Assembly: GCA_030686995.1 (NCBI GenBank) | Contig: CM060702.1 | Coordinates: forward strand, 69,345,440 to 69,409,439 | DNA length: 64,000 nt | Direction of reading: 5' to 3' | Source: Artemisia argyi | Lineage: Eukaryota > Streptophyta > Magnoliopsida > Asterales > Asteraceae | Shown: positions 55,087-64,000 of the stretch, one piece after another | Layout of the letters: each line of letters opens with the position of its first letter | Position numbering within the stretch: the first letter of the stretch is position 1 | Notes under the pieces: model-generated | Database searches by the model: none | What the model saw: only the letters and a program-made list of their open reading frames with translations | Told to the model about the DNA's origin: nothing | Program-made: the position numbers and the translations under genes

Positions 55087-55793
55087 GATACTAGAGAGAA
55101 AGAATGCAGAGAGAAAGAATTATGGCAAGAGGTGAGGAATACAAGAGGCAAGGGAGGTATTTAAAGGCCAAGACCCAAACTTGGGAATATTTTACCGAGG
55201 CCGGCGCGTCACCTACACGTCGACGCGTGGGCAGCGCGCCAGGCGTCTGTGAAAAATCCCAAGTGTTGGGTGTTGGATCTTATAAATACCTAACCTTGCT
55301 AAACCCCCAATTGTACTTCACTCTAAACCTTAACATTAATCAATCTAAAGTTTTACCAACTCAAATAGCCAATTACAAAATCATTTTGTGAAGTGTTTAT
55401 TAGAAAACCAAATACCAAGGGTAGAAATGTAGAAAGGGTAATTTGGTAAGGGTAGATTGGGTATTCCTCAAGTGGCATAGAAAAGAGAAAGAATATGCCA
55501 AGGTATATTCCATCCTTGGGGGGGGGGGGGGGGAAGTGTAGGATGGATGGTTGAGATGAGATGGTTTGAAATGGATGGTGGATATCAAAGGGAGCCTCCT
55601 TTGGTTTTCAAATTATTTGGCTTGTGGGAAATATGGAGGGTTAAGATGTGTTTATTTGAAATGGATGGCAAGGATCAAAGGGAGTCTATGTTTGGATTTT
55701 AAATTTATTCCCATGTGATGAAATAGAGGGTTGAGATGTGTTGTAAGGGAATGGATGGTTGAGATGTAAAGTTTTTAAGGGAATATGTAAGAG

Positions 55794-56219
55794 CAAGGTT
55801 ATAAATAGCGTAAGGCGTGGCGTGGCGGCGAAGCCAAGCCTCAAGCCTTACGAGCCATAGCGAGGCTATGGCGTTTTATAAGGCGTGACTCAAGGCGGGA
55901 TAATTTTTTTTATAAATTTATATAGTAATTAGAAAATTCATGATTTTAGTAATTAGAAAATGCAGCCCAAAAAGTCAAATACTACTAAATCCTTTAAAAA
56001 ATAAAAAGCCCAAATTCTAGCCCAAATACAACTAAATTCTTTAAAAGCTTCTAAATAAGGCGCCACGCCTCGCGCTAAGGCGTGCCTTACCACGCTTTTT
56101 TGCGCCTCATCAGGCGCCACACCTCAAGACAACGCCTTGGTCTATTTCGTAGCGCCGAAACCACGCCTCGCGCCTTAGCGACGCCTTAGCGGCGCTAAGG
56201 CGCGCCTTTTAGAACCCTG
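55794..56219. mobile_element. hAT-type non-autonomous element, 426 bp
   Basis: 8-bp duplication TGTAAGAG at 55786-55793 and 56220-56227. Ends CAAGGTTATAAATAGCG and, reversed, CAGGGTTCTAAAAGGCG. GC-rich arms built of AAGGCG/GCCTTA words (55810-55890, 56045-56210) pair with each other around an AT-rich centre. No transposase. Confidence 0.85.
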
Positions 56220-56640
56220 TGTAAGAGTGTAAGAGATTGTGTAAGAGAATATATGAGTTAGATATGGTAAGATATGGTGAGTTGGCTAGTGTGTGTAGAG
56301 AAGAGATGATTGTGAGAGTAGTGTGTGTATTTTGAAATCAAGTGTGTGTACAAAAGGTATATAAGTGTGTGTATAAGGATTGCATGGGAAGTTGGTAGAT
56401 TGGGAGAATATTGTGTGGGAGTATGTGAATATTGTGTGTGAGTAAGGGGAGACACAAGGTACACATTGTGTAAGAAGTGTAAGAGAATATTGTAAGAGAA
56501 TGTTGGGAATGATTTTGGGAAGGATTGTGGGAGATTTGGTATATTTGGCTTTTTGTAAAAATGAGATTAAGAATAAGATTAAGAAATAATCTAATTGTCA
56601 TTAAGAAGAGAAAGTTTAAAAAATTAAGATTATGAGTTAA
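56220..56640. repeat. GTGTAAGAG-rich low-complexity stretch
   Basis: Irregular repeats of TGTGTAAGAG, ATATTGTGTG and GAGAATA within the LTR; the reading frames here on the minus strand are artefacts of this repeat. Confidence 0.6.
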
Positions 56641-57311
56641 GAAAATCATAGGTTACTTATAAGTTCAAGTAACACAACGTCTAGAATCCATAGTTTCATA
56701 TCTCGTGACTTTCCACGACTCGACGTTCTCAACTAATACCTTGGTTCAAACAAGTTAAGTGCTTTGCCTTGATGTAAAGCATAACCCAAGTGGGAAAGGA
56801 TGCGTTTACGAAAAGTGACCTTTGACTTAGTTTGACCAATAAGGAGTAAACCCGTTACGTAATTAGAGAAGACGTAAGCACGGTATATGAGCATATGGAT
56901 TCTTTCACATGATGTTACGTGAAGTATATAAGCTTCCTAAGTTTAGAAAAGCCTTGGCTAGAGGCGATAGTTAGAAAACATGAGTTGGCGTTTTCCCGTA
57001 AATGGGTGCTTTAAAAGTTGGATCTCTCTAATCCCAAAACTCATTTCGAATGTTCTCAATTAAGCACATTACATATTCATACCTGTATTGAAAAATCCAC
57101 ATTTGTTGGGTAAGGGGAAAGCCGACTTTCAAAATTCATCCCGATATTCACAGACGCCTGGCGTGTTACCCACGCGTTGACGCGTGGGTGGTGCGCCAGC
57201 AGCAGACTTGTGATTCGGGGAATTTCGGCTAACGTTTGTTATTTTATATGTTTTGATGGTTTATTTGTCATCATTAAAACATAAAGAGATCTTGATCATG
57301 TTGCCTCAACA

Positions 57312-57620
57312 ATCTCCCCCTTTTTGATGATGATAAATAAAAACCGAAAGCAAATAAAATTACAAAACTTAGCGAAGACAATGCGTGCCTTTGGTGTAGC
57401 TTGCGTCTTGACCTTTGCCTTGTAATTTGGTGAAGCCTTTAACATTTCTTGAATTGTCTTCACGTTCTTGCTTTCTTTCTCCCCCTTTTGTCGAATAAAA
57501 AAGGTGGGACTTCCATTGAATGGGAAAATAGCTTGTTCCAATAGCACCCGAACGTGCTCCCCCTTGAACATAGCTCCCCCTAGATCGTTACTCCCCCTTG
57601 TTTCAAGGCGGGGATCCATG
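57312..57620 (-). promoter_or_regulatory. Polypurine tract cluster of second SIRE-type element
   Basis: Minus strand: AAAAAGGGGGAGAT directly precedes the LTR, and GGGGGAG recurs several times upstream (about 57480, 57558, 57583, 57592). Multiple tracts are a SIRE/Maximus trait. Confidence 0.75.
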
Positions 57621-58021
57621 GGTCAAGAGCCTCACCTTTGCGGTGGCCTAGCTACACATAGAAATCACAACATGCAACAAACAAGAAATCCTCACATGTG
57701 AAAGTTCCAAAAATGGGTTAGGTTACCATTTGGATACTTGCAACATGAACTAGTCCACAATATATATATATATTTGTCCAATATGACTCCAATAACCATT
57801 TGTTGAGCATGGTGTATAATACAACAAACATGAGCACACATGATCATAGAAAACAGAATTTACTTCATTTCAAGATAACATGAAGAACATACAACACATA
57901 GAACTACTAAAAACAGGATAGAAGCAAATGATTACAACATTTTATTCTAGCACAAGATTAGGCCTACACATGATGATCAACTATATCACTCATGTTTATC
58001 ATCAAGTTTGCCCAAGCAAAC
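57621..58021 (-). mobile_element. Non-coding 3' interior of second SIRE-type element
   Basis: No gene; a short (TA)n run lies at about 57762-57773. Confidence 0.5.
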
Positions 58022-58410
58022 TCACTTCTTGCGTCTTTGAGCCGCCACCTTTGCAAGACCCTCCACAATATTTGCCATCATCATGAAGTTGTTCTTGTAG
58101 GCAAGGTGCAACTCTCTCAACTCCTCTTGGAGGTCCTTTACCTCATTCTCAATCTTGATGGATTTCATACAACATCTACACCTTTGTGTATGATCATTGT
58201 TTAAAGCATCAAGCTTAGGAGGGAGAGGGTACCCCGTTTTGTACCAAATGGGGTCACTCTAAAGACACTTCATAACATAATTTCTAAGGATTATATTTTC
58301 ATTACATGATGGGTTTTCCCACTCATCATTTGGTTCTTCATCTACTACAATGGATTTTCCCTTGTGGTCATTTCTTGAAGAGTTACTAATTTTAGGTGAA
58401 GAAATTTTCT
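58022..58410 (-). pseudogene. Remnant of extra ORF with cysteine cluster and coiled coil
   Basis: The minus-strand frame reads DHKGKSIVVDEEPNDEWENP, an internal TAG, then CRCCMKSIKIENEVKDLQEE followed by LRELHLAYKNN and a stop at 58022. It has no start codon after the upstream stop, so it is decayed. A CxxC-type cluster followed by a charged helix parallels CHDCNHCER...REIRELSEEMRF at about 38560-38660 in the other SIRE-type element, in the same position before the purine tracts. Confidence 0.45.
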
Positions 58411-59189
58411 TAGTAATTAATACTTAGAGAAGGAGAAGATGGTGTGAAGTGAAACATAATTTTAAGTGATTTATATAGGGAAGGAGAAAGGTGTTAGGTA
58501 TGATAATAGAGGAGTTCTTCATGCTCATGATGTAGTCAATGTACAAAGATGCTTGAAGAGATGGTAAACACATCTAAATCACGTACTTAAGATGATATAA
58601 GGCATGTGGTGGTGTAAGAGATAAAAGAGAAAGCTAATTTATGTTTAGTAGAGATTGGATGATCTAGTTTATCATGCTAGTTCCCATAATTTATCATGCA
58701 TGCATCATAATTTGTTAAGCCATGCATGAGGTTCTTAATTATGGTTGAATGAGACATTTTACTAGGACATCATTTTGAAGTCAAACAACTTTATCTCTTT
58801 TAATTATGCATGCAACACATGTTTTATCACATTGAGAGAACAAGAAAGCTAAACATAAGATTTTCAACACAAGTGTGAGTTGTGATAAATATCAAATCTA
58901 ATTTTGGAAAATTTGACAAAATCAATATTATCGAGATTAAGCAAGATAATTTTGTTTCAAATGTTCTTGTTCAATGCACATAGTATAGACAAGTAGAATC
59001 TTGGATATTATCAATCATTGTTTGAATAATGAGTTGATACATATCTTTCCTCTTGGAAGTCATTTATTTGATCTTCCTTCCATGCCTTCATAATCGCTCC
59101 CAAACCAACCTTAATTATTAACCAAGGGTGTTGGTCAACAAGTCAAGCAACAAGGGAGAAAGGTCAAGATATATATCCATGGAGTACAG
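58411..59189 (-). mobile_element. Interior of second SIRE-type element, non-coding
   Basis: AT-rich; no recognisable gene. Confidence 0.4.
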
Positions 59190-61060
59190 TGTATCCTCGG
59201 GTCGTTATGTCCCAACGAGGCGTGCAATTTGGATTTAAACGAATTTGTGATCGAGTGATTTTGAATGGGAAAATGGTGTGAGTGTTTTAAACTAAGGTTT
59301 TATAAAATAAAATAACTTAAATAAACTATTTTAATTAAAACGTAAACCTAAATTATTTAAAAAAGTTTAAAATCCTAAAATGCGTACGATTAAATTAAAA
59401 CTACGTGAGTGTACAAAATAAAACGTGAATTCTCTCCAATATAAATCCCTTTTTTACAGATGTGAAATTTATATTCTTGGAATCCAAATGATAAAATAAA
59501 ATTATTGGAAATTTAAAATTATTTTTATAACTATTTAATTAATTATTATTAATTAATAACTATTTAAACTTAATTATACTATTTAAACTAATTTAATTAT
59601 AATAAATACTAAATTAAGTTATAAAATTTGAAAACTTTTTGTAAACCTACTTAACCATCACAGGAATCTATAAAAAATATAAAAACTTTATAAAAATTAT
59701 TATTAAACTATTTTACTAATTATTATCCTAATTATTAATTAATTACTACTTAAACTAATTAAATTATAAAAACTAGAAGATGAACAGTAAAAATTATGGA
59801 AAAATTCCTAAAAATAATTTATATGATATAAAAGCTAGGAAAAATATAAAAACTAGGTAGTGCTTAATAAAAACTAATTTTGCTATTTAATACTTAAATA
59901 TTAATTAATAATTGATAAAACTAATATTAAATCTAATAAATACTAAATGACAATACAAAATTCTGGAAAAATTATTAAAAATAATTTAATATAAAATAAA
60001 ATTAAGAAAAATATAAAAATGCAAGTTACTTTTAAAAAAATCTAAAAAAGAAAATTAAAAAGATAAATAATATTAAATAGAAACTATCACTTAAATTTAT
60101 TTTGGATTTTTCTAATTTTTCTTTTGGAAAACAATGTTATACCTCAAAACATGAAACTTTTGTAAAAACAAATTTTCCCAAGCTTAAAAATAAGCAAAAT
60201 GGACACATAAAAGCTTAACAGTTGACTTTGGTTGACTTAAGCTAGAAATAAGCTTCTGTGGGGTCCACAGATATGGATTATAATTTAAACTAGTTAAGTG
60301 AACTGAATTAATCAAGAAATAACAAGTTAGGACCTCTGAATAAGCCAATAAGCATGAATAAGCACTTGAAATACTTGTTTCAACACAGAAATTGGGACAT
60401 ATTTGGAAGGAGGAAAAAGGTAGGGGCAAGAGAGCTTAAGCTCACAATCTTGCTTGTACTAGGTAGAGGGCCAGTTGGGGAGTACAAGGAACCAAAAATA
60501 CCATGTGGGGCCCACTTATGAGGTCTGTGGGACCCACAGAAAGTGAGACAGAACTGGGGTGCTGCTGATGCAACAGGGTCTGCAGCAGTGTTTGAGGTGT
60601 TGCACAACCTTCAATAAAAATCCGAAAAATAATCCCATGGTGGGATTCTAAAGTCTAAGTGGGGGGCTTCAACATGAAAAAGTTTCAGGGCCTGAATCCA
60701 ATCACAAAAATCAAAACAATTCACCCAAGATTTGGATTTTTTCAAAAGGGTATCACTTTGACTTTTGAGATTATAAACCAACTTTGACTAATATGAACTT
60801 TTGAAGCTCCTAGATTACTGAAAATGCATTAATAAGCTAATATGAGATGGACTTAAGCTATGTAATTAACTTTTGAACCAAAATGAGTGATCATAACCCC
60901 AAAATTCCTTAATAGTGGATTGTCACAATACCACAATAGAGAATTTTGACTTTTACACTAAAATTACCAAAGTGAAAGTTGAATTAGACTAATTTGAGCA
61001 TAAGAATGGTACAGAGATAAGTTTAGTCCATGTTCAACAACAAATACACACTTTAACAGA
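59190..61060 (-). repeat. AT-rich dispersed repeat, inverted relative of 1-1948
   Basis: Minus strand from about 61060 to 59190 follows the order of 1-1905: a TCTATTGTGGTATTGTGAC block, the 'ttctatttaat' block with TTTTTCCAGA, long AT-rich DNA, then AACGACCCGAGGATACA. A long gypsy LTR is the likely identity; boundaries are not fixed. Confidence 0.6.
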
Positions 61061-62480
61061 TTGAACCAAACACCCCTATATGAGCAGTTTAACTAAGTTT
61101 AAAAAGATATTAGTGAGATTTAAGATCTAAAAAGTACACTACTGACTACAACATGATTATAAATACTATATGAAGTACAAGAAAGCTATAATGAACAGCA
61201 AATGAGTACAACAATAGGTTGATACAGATTATGCTTATATAATACAGTTAGAACCTAATTTGAGCCAACAAAGATTCTAATGAACAAAAGTTCAATACAA
61301 AGCAATAATCAAACTAAGATACATAAAACAAACATAAAGAAAACAAGGATAAGCAGATATACTCAATGGAACAGTAAAATACAAAATTTATTGTAAATTG
61401 CTTACAATTGCATCAAGGCTGAGAATTGAGGTACCAAGGCCAAAATTCACAATCCTAAGACCGCCCATGAGTTCTAAACCAACAAACCATCCAGTGATCA
61501 CCATGCTCATTCTGCTTCTTCTTCTTTTTTGATTTTTTGATTTTTTATTGATTTATTTTTATTTTTCTTGAATTTTTAATATTTAAACTAAAAACTGATT
61601 TCAAAGCTTAGGAAGTTTATAAAATCTTACTAGTAACTTATGTAAACTTAATGGAATCCTGAAACAACATTTAACATGATTCAGTAAAATTTTCAAATTT
61701 ACTTAAAAATGTCAAAAACTAAATTCATAAAGGAAACTGAAATTAAACTTTAATCAAACTTGAATTACATTAAAACAAACTGAATACAAGCTTTTTAGAC
61801 TAAATATTACACTGGAATTAAATTTTACACTAAAATTAATCTACTCTACACTATGACTATTCTAATTAATCTACCACTTTTTCAATACTGCATCTCTTTG
61901 CTTTTAAAGAGTCCTAATATTATCCAGGTGTCCTCTTGATTGAATCCCACCATTTTATAGCCATTAGATCCTGTCAATTCATCTGAGCCGTTTAAATAGA
62001 TTTTGGTGCCAAATTCCAAATTGGTTGCTTGTAGCTGTTTTCTAAGCATTAAATGCGTTTGAATAGGTTGTGATGGTGTAGGGAACAAAATGGAGTGTAA
62101 GGATGGAACTATGGGTGGGTGTGTAAGAGATGGCAGGGTGTAGGTTTTAACAGGTTGTAGGTTTGACACGTGGTGTATCCTAAGGTAAACCTAAGGGGTG
62201 GGTTTTGTTGTGGAGGTGACAGAGGAAGGGTGAGGTGGTGAAGGTGTAAGGTGGAGGTGGAGAGGAGGGAGAGTAGTAGCAGGGTGAGGTGGATGGAGGT
62301 TGGGGGTGATGGTCAACGCGGGTCAAAAGACCCCGTTTAATATTTAAGGGTGAGTGGGCTTGTGTTTTTGGGCCTGGGTGTTTGTGTTGGATCAGGATGT
62401 TTGGATTTGTTTTATTATTTGGATTTTGGACTTGATACAAAAAGGGTCCATAAGGTTTGTTAATAATCACAAGGACTAAT
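61061..62480. other. Further AT-rich repeat, probably the same element
   Basis: No gene. 62200-62340 is G-rich (GGTGGAGGTGG-type words); the minus-strand frame there is low-complexity and probably meaningless. Confidence 0.4.
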
Positions 62481-62960
62481 GTTGTAATATCCTGGAATTT
62501 AAGGGACTGGTCTTGTAATTATTCAAAATTTTATAAAAAGGACTTTTCTTGCCATGTTGGAATAATATAAGGATTTATTTAGTATTTTCCAAATTAAAAA
62601 CAACCGGGGACCATTTTTGCCAATTTCCAAAGTTGAGGGGTAAAAAGTGTAATTTTCCAAAAGTTATCAAAAAGGACTTGATTTTCCAAAATAAATAGTA
62701 CAAGGGCTATATATGTAAGTTTTTCCAATTTAAAATACCCAGGGACTGTTTTTGCCATTTTTGAAACTTTAGGGACCAATTTTGTAATTTCCTCAAACTT
62801 TTTATCCAAAGGTCAAATTTGATAACTTGTGAATTCCTAAGGATCACTTTTGACTTTTTCTTCCAAAAAAACTTCCAGGGACTAAAATTGTCATTTCTTG
62901 AAAGTTCAAGGACTGATTCTGCCAAGTGTGCAAACTTTGTTCGTTTTTCATCTGTATTCA
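62481..62960. repeat. Degenerate tandem repeat, unit about 50-60 bp
   Basis: The pattern (A)GGGAC(T/C)....TTTTG(CC/TA)A(A)TTT followed by TCCAAA/GAAA recurs about eight times (near 62503, 62608, 62670, 62743, 62771, 62876, 62908). It may be a decayed minisatellite of the surrounding long LTR. Confidence 0.55.
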
Positions 62961-63257
62961 ATCCTTTTGCACCTGAAACATATAAAAACACATTTCAAAG
63001 ATATTTGTAGTATTATGTGGTGTTTCTGTGTGTTTTTAAGTGTTTTCGTATTCTAAATGGAACAGAAATGATGAGTTTTTAAAGACTCATCACTTCACAT
63101 AAGACCTAGTCATATAACCACTAGGAACACCTAAAGGACGTGCAAACGACTTCTAGACAACTCATTATATCTTATGGATTGATCTCTTAAGATGCATGTC
63201 AACCGTGACCATCTAGACCTATCCCAAAACAATTTGGACTATTGAAAAATGTCATGC

Positions 63258-64000
63258 TAAAATTTAACCTTGTTTATTTTGTGACCTAAGAGTCCTTTTA
63301 TTCAAGTCATCAATGACTTATTTATGGGATGACTCCTTGCATCTCTCAATTCCTTAGGATTGCCTTCATCCGAATCATTAACTTGTAATGATGGCGACCT
63401 TTCTTGATCTTGAACTAAAGGTTCATTGCCACATCATCTTCTACCAAAGGAGATGACTTAGGCTCGGGCATGCTCTCATCAAAGGTCACATTGAGAGATT
63501 CCTCAATCTTCATTGTTTCCTTGTTAAGTACTATGTATGCTTTACTAGTTTAAGAGTATCCTAGGAACACACCTTCATACGACTTTGGGTCGAATTTGGT
63601 AAGATATTCTTTGGTGTTAAGTATAAATACTTTGCAACCAAATACTCTAAAATACTCTAAGGAAGGCTTCCTATTTCTAAGTATTTCATATGGAGTTTTA
63701 TTAATGACCTTTCTTATATGAACTCTATTAAAGATATAACATGCGGTATCTAGGGCATGACACCAAAACTTTTGTGGGATAGATTGCTCGTCAAGCACTG
63801 CATGACTCATCTTTCTTAACTTACGATGTGCTCTTTCAATAATCTCAAGCGATTGAGAAGTGAACGGGCCCGATAAGTTATAAGATATTCCATGTTGTTC
63901 ACAAAAGGTCCCAAATTGCATTTTATCAAATTCACTACTATGATTTGTTTTAATTGAGACAATTGAACAATCAAGTAGGTTTTCAAGTTTCTTTCTTAAA
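63258..64000 (-). pseudogene. SIRE-type integrase remnant (runs off window end)
   Basis: Minus strand. About 63990-63922 reads KKLENLLDCSIVSIKTNHSS then EFDK; 63921-63550 continues with FCEQHGISYNLSGP, SLEIIERAHRKLRKM, PQKFWCHALDTACYIFNR, TPYEILRNRKPSLEYFRVFG and DPKSYEGVFLGYS. In functional copia integrases the second catalytic Asp lies in RTDHG; here it is Asn (KTNHS). The Glu in IIER is kept. A stop at 63550 is followed by the linker EESLNVTFDESMPEPKSSPL, then a frameshift and QERSPSLQVNDSDEGNPKEL. No reverse transcriptase follows before the AT-rich repeat. Likely the same element as the LTR at 57311. Confidence 0.85.

Larger units (their letters stand above)
49033..57311 (-). mobile_element. 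3' LTR of a second SIRE-type family, split by later insertions
   Basis: Minus strand: starts TGTTGAGGCAACATG at 57311, right after a polypurine tract, and ends CCCCTCTACGGTTCTACA at 49033, like the CCCCTTCTAG...CCACA end of the other SIRE-type LTR. The gypsy element B (49720-55086) and a hAT-type element (55794-56219) interrupt it; about 2.5 kb is LTR proper, unusually long, so other insertions may be hidden. GC-rich palindromic modules lie at about 55197-55249 (minus sense, followed by TTTAAATACC) and about 57139-57197. A G run is at about 55517-55533. Confidence 0.75.

Overview
This window looks like intergenic chromatin from a large, repeat-rich flowering-plant (eudicot) genome. Every long reading frame I can name belongs to a transposable element. 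The retroelement protein style suggests the daisy family (Asteraceae); that placement is an inference from remembered family features, not a database result. I see no bacterial features, tRNA, rRNA or CRISPR array.

The one host gene I can support is non-coding. It is a TAS3 trans-acting siRNA locus on the minus strand (about 15715-16545). It carries two miR390 sites about 270 nt apart, two adjacent 21-nt tasiR-ARF units, a TATA box, a probable 97-bp intron and a 40-codon ORF lying across the 5' miR390 site.

Layout. 1-1948: AT-rich dispersed repeat whose inverted relative starts at 59190. 1949-6530: pol-less Ty1/copia element (minus) with a second element's solo LTR (3744-5075) in its gag. 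7245-12893: two Mutator-type elements, a broken small TE gene (9441-10023), a LINE 3' end and a 57-bp SINE remnant. 15.7-16.6 kb: TAS3. 17.1-19.3 kb: two SINE-like insertions with perfect target-site duplications. 21518-28457: complete non-autonomous Ty3/gypsy element with two 1409-bp LTRs, set inside an older related LTR. 29.5-29.8 kb: second, more decayed copy of the small TE gene. 30181-41472: LINE 3' fragment split by a 10.4-kb SIRE-type copia element (30538-40909) with decayed gag/pol and two extra downstream ORFs. 42-48 kb: MITEs, tandem repeats and Helitron ends. 49033-57311: very long SIRE-type LTR (minus) interrupted by a second gypsy copy (49720-55086) and a hAT-type element. 57312-64000: interior of that SIRE-type element, separated from its integrase by a large AT-rich repeat.

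The insertions can be ordered in time because several are nested and keep exact target-site duplications. The points most worth following are the TAS3 locus, the repeated GC-rich palindromic modules in front of the extra ORFs of the SIRE-type element, the arrays of TGACG palindromes upstream of the gypsy TATA boxes, and the unrecognised small protein family seen twice.
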